A stretch of 64,000 nucleotides of DNA from Streptomyces bottropensis ATCC 25435. Lineage in GTDB: Bacteria > Actinomycetota > Actinomycetes > Streptomycetales > Streptomycetaceae. Both the position numbers and the translations under genes were made by a program. Of the stretch, positions 43,501-51,852 are shown piece by piece. The stretch is taken from contig NZ_KB911581.1 of the NCBI RefSeq assembly GCF_000383595.1, positions 3,354,265 to 3,418,264 on the forward strand, given 5' to 3'. The notes beneath the pieces were generated by a model. The model did not search any database and was not told the DNA's origin. It saw only the letters and a list, made by a program, of their open reading frames with translations. Every line of letters starts with the position of its first letter. Position 1 is the stretch's first letter.

Positions 43501-45758
43501 CGGCCAGGGGTGACGTGGTGAGAGAGGCGGCAGTCACCACTCGCCACTCCGGCGCCGTCACCGCCCTGGAATCGATCCACGACCATCCCCAGGGTGCCCT
43601 TGTCGTGACCGCGGGCGAGGACGGCACCGTCCGCCTCTCCTCCCTCACCACCGGCGATCCCGTGCGTACCCTGCTGTCCGGCCTCGGCAAGGTCGCCTCG
43701 CTCGGCGTCGGCCGGTCCGGGCGGCAGCGGATCGTCGCCGTCGCCACCGCGGGCGGACTGCTGCACCGCGTCGACGCCGACAGCGGGCGCCCGCTCGGCC
43801 TGCCGCTGCGGATCGACGCCGGCGACGGCACGCGGCTCGCCGTGTTCACGCTCGGGCTCACCCCCTGTGTCTCGGTCCAGGGAGACGCCCACGGACTCCA
43901 GGTGTACGACCTGGTGACCGGCGACCGGATCGGCGGTAGGCGGCAGCGCCACGAGACGGGCGCCGTGCACACCGTGGACGGCACGGTGTGCGTCGGTGGC
44001 TCCGACGGCGTACTGCGCCTGTGGCCGACCCCGCACGCCGCCGAATCCATGCTGCTCAACGCACACGACGGGGCCGTACTGGCGCTCGGTGAGATCCACG
44101 GCGCCGGCGGCTCCCACGCCCTGGCCAGCGTCGGCGAGGACCATGAGATCCGTTGCTGGGACCCGGCGGTACCGCGTGAACTGTGGCGCAGACGCATCCT
44201 GGAACCGCCGCCCCCCTGGGAAGTGCCGCTGATCGCCTGCGCGGCCGTGGGCCACTTGGCGGACGGCGGCGACGTGGTGGTCACCGGCGAACACGGCGGA
44301 CGAGTGCGCGTGCTGGTGCTGCGCGCCGGACTGCCGCTGGCGGAGCAGGAGTTCATGCTGCCGGACGAGCAGCGGGTGACCGCTCTGGACATCGGGCGGG
44401 TGCGCGCCCGGGACGTCGTGGTCGTCGGCACGGACACCGGGCGGCTGGTGTGCTGGGACATCGGCGGGGCCCGCACGTACGGGGTGAGCCTGCCCGGCGA
44501 CGCGGGCGTCACGGCACTCGCCCTCGCCCCCGACGGCTCCGGACGTCTGGCCGTGGGCGACGAGTCCGGTGCCGTACGGGAGTGGGCGCTGCCCGGTTTC
44601 CGGCCGCTCGGGCCGCCCCGCCCCGTGCACCGGCGAGGTGTGACGGCACTGGCCCACGCGCCGGGGCCGGACGGGAGGCGGCTGGTCAGCAGTGGTCTCG
44701 ACGGCAGGATCGGTTCGATGCCCGACGGCTGGACGCGCCGGATGCCCCGCGTGGTCACCGCGCTGACCGCGGACGACGCGGGCGTGCTGTGCGGTGACAC
44801 CCAGGGGCGTGTGTGGCGGCTGACCGCCACATCGGACGGCTGGCGCACCGAAGAGGCGCTCGACGCGCCGCGGCCGGTGTCCACGGTGACCGCGCTCGGC
44901 GGTGAGCGGGGTGCCTTGGTCGTCGTGGGCAGCCCTGACGGGACCGTCCAGTTGCGGCACGGCGCCGACGGGGCTCTGCGGCAGCGGCTCCGCCCGCTGT
45001 GCGAGAGCGGGGTGCGGAACCTGGCGACCGCTCCCGGCGACGGTGCGGGCTCGCGGCTGTTCGCACGCAGCGAGTGGGGGCTGCTGGAGCGGTGGGACGT
45101 CGCGGGGGACGGTAGCGTCCACACGCCGGTCGGGACTCCGGTGTACGGGGCGATCGGCGAAAGGCCCCTGGACATCCGCCCGCGTGACGTGGAGGGCGGG
45201 CCGATACCGGACGCGGTGTACGGAAGGTGGCTGATCAGACGCGCGGGCGGGCGGCTCGACGGAGAGGCGTGGGCCTTCGACAAGTACCCGACGGGGCAGG
45301 ACCGGGCGGTGCGCTACAGGAGACTGTGCTCGGAAGAAGGCTGGACGCTGCCTGAGGTGGGGCTCGTCGACGTCTTCGCCCCGAAGGCGCCGGAGGAACC
45401 GGACATGTTCCTGGTGGTCAGTGAGAGCAGGGCCGTGCTGTACTCCGCCGGCAGGCTTCAATGGCTCCTCACCCCCGAGAACAGGCGCGCCGCAAGGGTA
45501 CGGCCGCCGGGGGAGGGTACGAGACCCCGACCGGATCAGGTCCACGACGTCGCCATCCCTCGCATCACCCACGCCGCCCACCTCCCCGGTGCCGCCACCT
45601 ACGCCGTGGCCGGCGGCGACCGCCTCGCGGTCCTCGGCATCCGCGACGGCGAGGTCCACCATCGTCTCCAACTCCCCTCCCTGTGTACGGCGCTGGCCGT
45701 CGGCCCGGGCGGTGAGCTGGCCGTCGGCACCCGCAACGGCGTCATCCTCTTCGACTGA
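40545..45758 (+). CDS. Caspase-like / NACHT ATPase / WD40 protein
   Basis: 1737 residues, cytoplasmic. Residues 1-250: a caspase-like (C14) domain with His92 (LYLACHGRV) and Cys144 (VILDTCFSE), the catalytic pair. Residues about 300-600: a NACHT/STAND NTPase with P-loop GDPGSGKS (333-340) and Walker B VVLVDSLDEAL (416-426). Residues about 600-840: helical, with an Arg-rich stretch. Residues about 850-1730: degenerate WD40 repeats (for example IRCWDPAVP, RLVCWDIGG, VREWALPGF, DGRIGSM) forming one or two propellers. The plan matches STAND sensors: propeller senses, NTPase oligomerises, caspase cuts a partner. GTG 40545 has GAGGGA upstream; GTG 40530 is an alternative. The probable partner is the coupled hydrolase. 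Confidence 0.9.
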   Translation: MAEEPAAPEPPRRFLLSTAVPDVRAHPEDQRAELADDVERIDRLFIGELGYRRGADLGLNPTREQLTKALRAFATAPERAPDDYVVLYLACHGRVAERSGRHYLMLADSEHDDLRGTALPSEDLLAQLWEDTPVERLLVILDTCFSEEGTTSAMRSGLEARRFQEPVTEHGSTGLVLVASSRRKEETETGALSAAFDRAVRRQATAGHAPAHISLERVMAAISSDREALLRQRLVWSLANATADIPHFLPNPRYVADAAGRRIDEIDEVVALRAGQRTAREEELRAFFIPRARGTDVATDDVWNFTGRHAALTEITAWLAADRAAERLCVVTGDPGSGKSSLLGMVAVLSDPQRNPAVPKDNLPPSRPEPGAVDVAVNASHKTTRQLLDALAAAAGCTADSLGALTAHLQTRTAPLVVLVDSLDEALAPTEAVEELIVPLTDPARRLPLRFLVGARPHIEQRLPATARRINLDDERYADPAAVRAYTRKLLTAKGSALESAAPGLVDAVAQAVAEAADRSFLVALITARTITREPEVPDPYDRSWRDALPRLPGEAMERDLAQRLGPLADKARDLLLPLAYAQGAGLPWAGVWPRLASALAAADYTDEDVVWLRTAAGSYLVESTEDDGSVYRVYHRALIEHLRESHDAERVQRTVTRILRDVELTYVRRYLALHAAEGGVLDPLLREARFVLTADPGQLLAALPRVRTAEGRRAAQAVRDMEALLRERGGRAGADPEARARLRLAAVCRKAEELARSCDEGEDGLPWRARWAAWNPHEGPRWYEGMTCRSDTGVVVPGVDGAGAQYVEVVVGRDRQTSWDLDTGEQVHTRDVADGLHAHTWTAPAALPGTAAVLSHERRAELRGRHWVYTEWRLLHVWRGGSVRTWELPPAEDFDPAQEPLRPARQIQLTSSGPDDRTAQVAQVALRFDQGTVLIYRLQDDAAQLVSISGPNARVGEMPRITACLAPRGPARDTLLFGYEDGTVAARGDVVREAAVTTRHSGAVTALESIHDHPQGALVVTAGEDGTVRLSSLTTGDPVRTLLSGLGKVASLGVGRSGRQRIVAVATAGGLLHRVDADSGRPLGLPLRIDAGDGTRLAVFTLGLTPCVSVQGDAHGLQVYDLVTGDRIGGRRQRHETGAVHTVDGTVCVGGSDGVLRLWPTPHAAESMLLNAHDGAVLALGEIHGAGGSHALASVGEDHEIRCWDPAVPRELWRRRILEPPPPWEVPLIACAAVGHLADGGDVVVTGEHGGRVRVLVLRAGLPLAEQEFMLPDEQRVTALDIGRVRARDVVVVGTDTGRLVCWDIGGARTYGVSLPGDAGVTALALAPDGSGRLAVGDESGAVREWALPGFRPLGPPRPVHRRGVTALAHAPGPDGRRLVSSGLDGRIGSMPDGWTRRMPRVVTALTADDAGVLCGDTQGRVWRLTATSDGWRTEEALDAPRPVSTVTALGGERGALVVVGSPDGTVQLRHGADGALRQRLRPLCESGVRNLATAPGDGAGSRLFARSEWGLLERWDVAGDGSVHTPVGTPVYGAIGERPLDIRPRDVEGGPIPDAVYGRWLIRRAGGRLDGEAWAFDKYPTGQDRAVRYRRLCSEEGWTLPEVGLVDVFAPKAPEEPDMFLVVSESRAVLYSAGRLQWLLTPENRRAARVRPPGEGTRPRPDQVHDVAIPRITHAAHLPGAATYAVAGGDRLAVLGIRDGEVHHRLQLPSLCTALAVGPGGELAVGTRNGVILFD

Positions 45759-45788
45759 CGGCGGCGAACGCCGATGCAGAACCCTCCC

Positions 45789-45812
45789 CCTCGTCCGTAC
45801 CGGTCGGTATGC
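45789..45812. promoter_or_regulatory. Possible TetR-type half palindrome
   Basis: GTACCGGTCGGTATG, just upstream of the molybdopterin gene, contains TACCG-GT-CGGTA, an inverted repeat of the kind bound by TetR proteins. It is short and could be chance. Confidence 0.25.
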
Positions 45813-45848
45813 TCGACCTGCCCGTACGCCCACGCCTCCGGAGGCGAC

Positions 45849-48089
45849 ATGCCCAGCACCGCCCTGCGTATCTGCCCCCTCTGCGAGGCGACCTGCGGGC
45901 TCGTCCTCACCATCGAAGGCACCCGGGTGACCAAGGCGCGCGGCGACCGGGACGATGTGTTCAGCAAGGGGTTCATCTGCCCGAAGGGCGCCTCGTTCGG
46001 TGCCGCCGACGGCGACCCCGACCGGCTGCGCACCCCGCTGGTGCGCAGGGACGGCGAACTGCGGGAGGCCACCTGGCAGGAGGCGTTCGACGCCGTCGCG
46101 GCCGGGCTCCGGCCCGTCGTCGAGGCCCACGGGCCGAACGCCGTCGGCGTCGTCCTCGGCAACCCGAACGTCCATACGATGGCCGGCGCCCTCTACCCGC
46201 CCGCCCTCCTCGCGGGCCTCGGCACCCGCAGCCTGTTCAGCGCCTCCACCGTCGACCAGATGCCCAAGCACGTCTCCAGCGGACTGCTCTACGGCGACGC
46301 CAACGCCATCCCCGTGCCCGACCTCGACCGCACCGACCACCTGCTGCTCCTCGGTGCCAACCCCCTGGAGTCCAACGGCAGTCTGTGCACCGCCCCCGAC
46401 TTCCCCGGCAAGCTCAAGGCCCTCAGGGCGCGCGGCGGCACCCTCACCGTCGTCGACCCGCGCACGACCCGTACGGCCAAGCTCGCCGACCGGCACGTGG
46501 CGATCCGCCCCGGCGCGGACGCACTGCTGCTCGCGGCGATGGCGCAGGTCCTCTTCGAGGAGAACCTCGTCGACCTCGGCGACCTCGCCCCGCTGGTGCT
46601 GGGGACCGATGAACTGGCCGCCGCCGTAGGGGAGTTCACGCCCGAAGCCGTCGCGGAAGCCTGTGACGTCGACGCCGGGACCATCCGCGCGCTCGCCCGC
46701 GAGCTGGCCGCCGCCCCCACCGCCGCCGTGTACGGCCGCATCGGCAGCTGCACCGTCCCGCACGGCACCCTCGCCAGCTGGCTCGTCGACGTGCTCAACA
46801 TCCTCACCGGCAACCTCGACCGGCCCGGCGGCGCCCTCTTCCCGCAGTCCGCGACCGACCGGACTCCCCGGCCCGCGGGCCCCGGCCACGGCTTCGCGCT
46901 CGGCCGCTGGCACAGCCGGGTCAGCGGCCACCCGGAGGCCAAGGGCGAACTGCCGCTGTCCGCGCTCGCCGAGGAGATCGACACCGCCACCCCCGAGGGC
47001 AGCCCTGTCCGCGCGCTCATCACGATCGCCGCCAACCCCGTGCTCTCCGCCCCCGACGGCGACCGCCTGGACAAGGCGCTCGACTCCCTGGACTTCATGG
47101 TCAGCGTCGACCCCTATCTGGGCGAGACCGCCCGCCACGCCGACGTCGTCCTGCCCCCGCCGCCGCCCTCCCAGGCCCCGCACTACGACTTCGCCTTCAA
47201 CTCCTTCGCCGTGCACAACCAGGTCCGCTACAACCCCGCCGCCGTCCCCCTGGAGGACGGGCGCATGGCAGAGACGGAGATCCTCGCGCGCCTCGTCCTC
47301 GCCGCCACCGGCATGCACGGCGCCGACCCTGCCGCCGTCGACGACCTGGTCATCGGCCAGACCCTGGGCAAGGCCGTCAAGGAGGCCCACTCACCCGTCC
47401 ACGGCCGCGACCCGAAGGAACTCGCCGGTCTGCTCACGGGCGACACCGGCCCCGAGCGCCGCCTCGACATGATGCTGCGCCTCGGCCCGTACGGAGAGGG
47501 TTTCGGCGCCGCCCCGGACGGGCTCACCCTCGCGAAGCTCCTCGCCCACCCGCACGGCATCGACCTCGGCCCGCTGAAGCCGCGTCTGCCGCAGCCGCTG
47601 AAGACGGTGAGCGGCAGGATCGAACTGCTGCCGCGGCCGATCGCCGACGACCTGCCGAGGCTCCGCGCCGCCCTGCGGGAGCGCCCGGCCGGCCTCGTCC
47701 TCATCGGCCGGCGTCATCTGCGGTCCAACAACAGCTGGCTGCACAACATCCCCGCCCTCACCGGCGGCACCAACCGCTGCACGCTGCACCTCCACCCCGA
47801 GGACGCCGACCGGCTCGGGGTCGCGGACGGAGACGCCGTGCGGATCAAGGGCGCCGGGGGAGAGGTCACCGCTCCCGTGGAGGTCACCGACGTCGTACGG
47901 CGCGGTGTCGTCAGCCTTCCGCACGGCTGGGGCCACGACCGTCCGGGCACCCGGATGCGGCACGCCGCGATCGACCCCGGCGTGAACGTGAACCAGCTTC
48001 TCGACGGCTCTCTCCTGGACCCGCTGTCGGGCAACGCGGTCCTCAACGGCATCCCCGTGGAGCTGTCCCGAGCAGGTGCAACGCTGTGA
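45849..48089 (+). CDS. Molybdopterin-dependent oxidoreductase (formate/nitrate reductase-like)
   Basis: 746 residues of the DMSO-reductase superfamily. A [4Fe-4S] site is visible as CPLCEATCG near residues 9-17 with the fourth Cys in FICPKG near 44. The molybdopterin domain follows (LGANPLESNG; VVDPRTTRTAKLADRHVAIRPGADALLLAAM; LNILTGNLDRPGGALF), and the C-terminal cap has RRHLRSNNSWLHN and HPEDADRLGVADGD. No Tat signal is seen, so it is probably cytoplasmic. The electron acceptor and substrate are unknown. ATG 45849 has GGAGG four bases upstream. Confidence 0.9.
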   Translation: MPSTALRICPLCEATCGLVLTIEGTRVTKARGDRDDVFSKGFICPKGASFGAADGDPDRLRTPLVRRDGELREATWQEAFDAVAAGLRPVVEAHGPNAVGVVLGNPNVHTMAGALYPPALLAGLGTRSLFSASTVDQMPKHVSSGLLYGDANAIPVPDLDRTDHLLLLGANPLESNGSLCTAPDFPGKLKALRARGGTLTVVDPRTTRTAKLADRHVAIRPGADALLLAAMAQVLFEENLVDLGDLAPLVLGTDELAAAVGEFTPEAVAEACDVDAGTIRALARELAAAPTAAVYGRIGSCTVPHGTLASWLVDVLNILTGNLDRPGGALFPQSATDRTPRPAGPGHGFALGRWHSRVSGHPEAKGELPLSALAEEIDTATPEGSPVRALITIAANPVLSAPDGDRLDKALDSLDFMVSVDPYLGETARHADVVLPPPPPSQAPHYDFAFNSFAVHNQVRYNPAAVPLEDGRMAETEILARLVLAATGMHGADPAAVDDLVIGQTLGKAVKEAHSPVHGRDPKELAGLLTGDTGPERRLDMMLRLGPYGEGFGAAPDGLTLAKLLAHPHGIDLGPLKPRLPQPLKTVSGRIELLPRPIADDLPRLRAALRERPAGLVLIGRRHLRSNNSWLHNIPALTGGTNRCTLHLHPEDADRLGVADGDAVRIKGAGGEVTAPVEVTDVVRRGVVSLPHGWGHDRPGTRMRHAAIDPGVNVNQLLDGSLLDPLSGNAVLNGIPVELSRAGATL

Positions 48090-48210
48090 CCAGGAGTTCT
48101 GCTCTTATTGCTCGCATGTCAACTCCTTGTTAAGACTTGTGGACCCGCCCTAACGTCGTCGCACCGCCGGTGCCCTGGTGGGAGTTCAAGGGCGAACGTT
48201 AGGTATCCAC

Positions 48211-49683
48211 ATGTTGACCATCCTCGGCTTCGCCATGATCGCGACCTTCCTGGTCCTGATCATGATGAAGAAGATGTCGCCGATCGCGGCGCTCGTACTG
48301 ATCCCCGCGCTCTTCTGTGTGTTCGTCGGAAAGGGAGCCCATCTCGGCGACTACGTCATCGAGGGGGTGGGCAACCTCGCGCCCACCGCCGCGATGCTGA
48401 TGTTCGCCATCGTCTACTTCGGCCTGATGATCGACGTCGGTCTCTTCGACCCGATCGTCCGAGGCATCCTGAAGTTCTGCAAGGCCGACCCGCTGCGCAT
48501 CGTCGTCGGCACGGCCCTGCTCGCCGCGATCGTCTCCCTGGACGGTGACGGCTCGACGACCTTCATGATCACCGTCTCGGCGATGTACCCGCTGTACAAG
48601 CGGCTGAAGATGAGCCTGGTCGTGATGACGGGTGTCGCCGCCACCGCCAACGGCGTGATGAACACGCTGCCCTGGGGCGGCCCGACCGCCCGCGCCGCCA
48701 CCGCGCTCAAGCTCGACGCCGCGGACATCTTCGTCCCGATGATCCCCGCGCTCCTCGTCGGCCTGCTCTTCGTCTTCATCCTGGCCTACTTCCTCGGCCT
48801 GCGGGAGCGCAAGCGCCTCGGTGTGCTGAGCCTCGACGAGGTGCTGGAGCAGGAGAAGATCGTCAAGGACGGCGCCGAGGACGGGGAGACCACCGGCTCC
48901 GAGGAGACCGTCCTCGTCGGCGCGGGCGCCGCGTCCGCCGCCGGGTCCCACTCCGGCGACGACAAGGTCCGTACGACGAAGACCACCGGCGGCGCGGGCT
49001 CCGGCACCGATGCCGAGGACGACTCCGAGGACGACGTCCGCCTCCAGGGCCTGGACCCCAACCGCCCGACGCTGCGCCCCAAGCTGTACTGGTTCAACGC
49101 GCTGCTCACGGTCACGCTGCTCACCGCCATGATCATGGAGTGGCTGCCGATCCCGGTCCTCTTCCTGCTCGGCGCCGCGCTCGCCCTGACGGTCAACTTC
49201 CCCCACATCCCCGACCAGAAGGACCGGCTGGCCGCCCACGCCGACAACGTCCTCAACGTCTCCGGCATGGTCTTCGCCGCCGCCGTCTTCACCGGCGTCC
49301 TCCAGGGCACCGGCATGGTCGACTCGATGGCCAAGTGGATCGTCGACGGCATCCCGGGCGGCATGGGTCCGCACATGGCCCTCGTCACCGGCTTCCTGAG
49401 CCTGCCGCTCACCTACTTCATGTCCAACGACGGCTTCTACTTCGGCGTCCTCCCGGTCCTCGCCGAGGCCGGCGCCGCCCACGGTGTCTCGCCGCTGGAG
49501 ATCGCCCGCGCCTCCCTGGTCGGCCAGCCGCTGCACATGTCCAGCCCGCTGGTGCCGGCCGTGTACGTGCTCGTCGGCATGGCGAAGGTCGAGTTCGGCG
49601 ACCACACGAAGTTCGTGGTGAAGTGGGCGGCGGCGACCTCGCTCATCATCCTCGGCGCCGGTGTGCTGTTCGGCATCATCTGA
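48211..49683 (+). CDS. CitMHS-family citrate/metal-citrate transporter
   Basis: 490 residues, about 12 membrane helices. Family text includes PIAALVLIPALFCVFVGKGAHLGDYVIEGVGNLAPTAAMLMFAIVYFGLMID, DGDGSTTFMITVSAMYPLYKRLKM and NGVMNTLPWGGPTAR. A long acidic and Ser/Gly-rich cytoplasmic loop lies at about 210-285. It imports citrate complexed with Mg, Ca or Fe with protons. ATG 48211 is the first Met of helix 1. The 120-bp leader after the oxidoreductase gene should hold its own promoter. Confidence 0.93.
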   Translation: MLTILGFAMIATFLVLIMMKKMSPIAALVLIPALFCVFVGKGAHLGDYVIEGVGNLAPTAAMLMFAIVYFGLMIDVGLFDPIVRGILKFCKADPLRIVVGTALLAAIVSLDGDGSTTFMITVSAMYPLYKRLKMSLVVMTGVAATANGVMNTLPWGGPTARAATALKLDAADIFVPMIPALLVGLLFVFILAYFLGLRERKRLGVLSLDEVLEQEKIVKDGAEDGETTGSEETVLVGAGAASAAGSHSGDDKVRTTKTTGGAGSGTDAEDDSEDDVRLQGLDPNRPTLRPKLYWFNALLTVTLLTAMIMEWLPIPVLFLLGAALALTVNFPHIPDQKDRLAAHADNVLNVSGMVFAAAVFTGVLQGTGMVDSMAKWIVDGIPGGMGPHMALVTGFLSLPLTYFMSNDGFYFGVLPVLAEAGAAHGVSPLEIARASLVGQPLHMSSPLVPAVYVLVGMAKVEFGDHTKFVVKWAAATSLIILGAGVLFGII

Positions 49684-49776
49684 ACCCCGGAGTCCGACTC
49701 CCCGCAGCCCGACTCCCCCGCGCCGGTGCGAAGTTCGCCCGCACCGGCGTGAACGTCCCCCAGGAGGACCCGCATC

Positions 49777-50976
49777 GTGAGGCCCGGTAGGAACCGCGGC
49801 TGGCTGCTCCGCCTCGTCATCGCCTTCGGCTTCGCGCAGGGGGCGGTGTCGATGGCCCGGCCCGCCGTGTCCTACCGGGCCCTCGCGCTGGGCGCCGACG
49901 AGCGCGCCATCGGTGTGATCGCGGGGATCTACGCCCTGCTCCCGCTGTTCGCCGCCGTCCCGCTCGGCCGCCGGACCGACCACGGCCGGTGCGCGCCCCT
50001 GCTGCCGGTCGGCGTCGTCCTCATATCCGGCGGCTGTGTCCTGAGCGGTCTGGCCGACTCGCTGGTGGCGATGGCCGTATGGAGCGGTGTGATGGGCCTC
50101 GGCCACCTCTCCTTCGTGATCGGCGCCCAGTCGCTGGTGGCCCGCCAGTCCGCGCCGCACGAACACGACCGCAACTTCGGTCACTTCACCATCGGCGCAT
50201 CCCTCGGCCAGCTGGTCGGCCCGATCGCCGCGGGCGCCCTGATCGGCGGTTCGGACATGGCCCGCACGAGCGCCCTGGCCCTGGTGGTCGCGGGCGCCGG
50301 GGCCGCGGTCGCGTTCACCTCGCTGTGGCGGATAGAGCGCCCCTTCGAGCCCAAGTCCCGTACCGGGCAGGGTGATCGGGTGCCCGTGCACCGGATCCTG
50401 CGCACCCGGGGCGTGCCGGGCGGCATCTTCATCAGCCTCGCCGTGCTGTCGGCGACCGACATCCTCACCGCGTATCTGCCGGTGGTCGGTGAACACCGGG
50501 GCATCGCGCCCTCGGTGATCGGTGTCCTGCTGAGTCTGCGGGCGGCGGCGACCATCGCGTGCCGTCTGGTGATGACGCCGATGCTGCGACTGCTGGGCCG
50601 GACCGCGCTGCTCACCGTCACCTGTGTGCTCGGGGCCGTGCTGTGCGCCGGGGTCGCGGTGCCGGTGCCGGTGTGGGGGCTGGCCCTGATCCTTGCCGCC
50701 CTCGGGTTCTGTCTCGGGGTCGGACAGCCGCTGTCCATGACGACGGTGGTGCAGGCGGCGCCGGACGAGGCGCGGTCCACCGCCCTCGCGCTGCGGCTGA
50801 CGGGGAACCGGCTGGGGCAGGCCGGGGCACCCGCGGCCGCCGGTCTGATCGCCGGTGTCGCGGGTGTGGCCGCGCCGTTCGTGATGCTCGGCGCGCTGCT
50901 GCTGGTGTCGGCGGGCATCGCGCTGCGCTCACCGGCGCAGCCGGGGCGGGGGAGCGGCGGGCCGGAGGCCGCGTAG
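49777..50976 (+). CDS. MFS transporter
   Basis: 399 residues, 12 predicted membrane helices, with the MFS motif LGRRTDHGRCAPLL after helix 2 and a central loop near residue 195. Probably a drug or metabolite exporter; substrate unknown. GTG 49777 has AGGAGG eight to nine bases upstream. It follows the citrate transporter by 93 bp and may be co-transcribed. Confidence 0.88.
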   Translation: MRPGRNRGWLLRLVIAFGFAQGAVSMARPAVSYRALALGADERAIGVIAGIYALLPLFAAVPLGRRTDHGRCAPLLPVGVVLISGGCVLSGLADSLVAMAVWSGVMGLGHLSFVIGAQSLVARQSAPHEHDRNFGHFTIGASLGQLVGPIAAGALIGGSDMARTSALALVVAGAGAAVAFTSLWRIERPFEPKSRTGQGDRVPVHRILRTRGVPGGIFISLAVLSATDILTAYLPVVGEHRGIAPSVIGVLLSLRAAATIACRLVMTPMLRLLGRTALLTVTCVLGAVLCAGVAVPVPVWGLALILAALGFCLGVGQPLSMTTVVQAAPDEARSTALALRLTGNRLGQAGAPAAAGLIAGVAGVAAPFVMLGALLLVSAGIALRSPAQPGRGSGGPEAA

Positions 50977-50999
50977 GGCGGGGACGGGTAGGGGGAGGG

Positions 51000-51034
51000 C
51001 CTTTCCGGCTGGGCGTCCGCCTGGGCCGGAAGGG
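51000..51034 (+). terminator. Terminator hairpin after MFS gene
   Basis: CCTTTCCGGC (51000-51009) pairs with GCCGGAAGGG (51025-51034), one G-U pair, 15-nt loop, 24 bp after the MFS stop. Confidence 0.65.
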
Positions 51035-51144
51035 GGATATCTGACGGGGTGTCGGGCGCGGCTCCCCCCGCGCCCGGTGTGGTGTGACAGAGAGTCAGGC
51101 GAAAGAGCGATTTGTGTGAAAATCGTCTGACTCGGAGGTTCTGC

Positions 51145-51852
51145 ATGTCCACCTCGTCCCGCCCGCGCCCCGCCGGAGTGCGCGCGAGTGCCGCCACCGT
51201 CCTCGCGGCACTCACCGTCACGGGAGCCAGCCTGATCACGGCACCGGCCGCCGTCGCCGCCCCGGGCGACCCCGACGTCGTGATCCACAAGGTGGGCTTC
51301 CCGTTCGACAACCAGCGCAACCAGCCCCTGGTCTGCGACTTCTACCTCTCCGCCTTCAACTTCCCCGAGAACCCCAGGCCGACGCAGCGCATCAGCTGGA
51401 CCGTCGACCGACAGCCCCCCGCACAGCGCACCGACCCCGTCGCCACGGGGCAGATCGCCCTCGCGGCCGACGGCACCGGACACAGCACGCCCGTGGCGCC
51501 CGAGAACGCGGCGCGGGTCCCCAACGGGAACTATGTGCTGACCTGGAGAACCATGACCGGGCCGCTGGAGGAAGGGCGCAGGGACATCAACGTCGACTGC
51601 CCGCTCACCGGGCCCGGAGCCGGCAGGCCCGGAGGCGCCGGGCCCGACCGTGTCGTGGAGGCAGGCGCCGGGCCCGACCGTGCTGTGGAGGCAGGCGCCG
51701 TACCCGAGGGTGCCGTCCCGGCCGGTGCCGGCGGTCTCGCCATGACCCAGGACTTCGCGCCCGTCGCGGGCGCGGCCGCCGTGGGCCTCGTCGCGGTCGG
51801 CGGGGTGGCCTACCTGCGGCTGCGCCGTCGCCGCGCCGATGGCGCCGCGTAG
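51145..51852 (+). CDS. Secreted hypothetical protein with C-terminal anchor, paired with sortase
   Basis: 235 residues. Signal peptide about 1-38 (ending AVAA), an extracellular domain (about 40-155) with two cysteines (VCDFYL, VDCPLT), a Gly/Ala/Glu repeat linker with two near copies of GPDR-VEAGA, then a membrane helix (VAGAAAVGLVAVGGVAYL) and RRRR tail. It looks like a sortase substrate in layout, but no LPxTG or LAxTG motif is visible before the helix. Its stop overlaps the sortase start by 14 bp. GGAGG is six bases before ATG 51145. Confidence 0.75.
   Translation: MSTSSRPRPAGVRASAATVLAALTVTGASLITAPAAVAAPGDPDVVIHKVGFPFDNQRNQPLVCDFYLSAFNFPENPRPTQRISWTVDRQPPAQRTDPVATGQIALAADGTGHSTPVAPENAARVPNGNYVLTWRTMTGPLEEGRRDINVDCPLTGPGAGRPGGAGPDRVVEAGAGPDRAVEAGAVPEGAVPAGAGGLAMTQDFAPVAGAAAVGLVAVGGVAYLRLRRRRADGAA

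Noticed and set aside
43278..47390. A 1370-codon minus-strand open frame opposite the WD40 and oxidoreductase genes
   Set aside because: It is a GC-bias shadow. The plus strand has recognisable domains throughout, while the minus frame is low-complexity Gly/Val/Asp/Gln/Arg with no motif.
48199..50496. A 765-codon minus-strand frame opposite the citrate and MFS transporters
   Set aside because: No family similarity; it mirrors transmembrane codons of the two real plus-strand genes.
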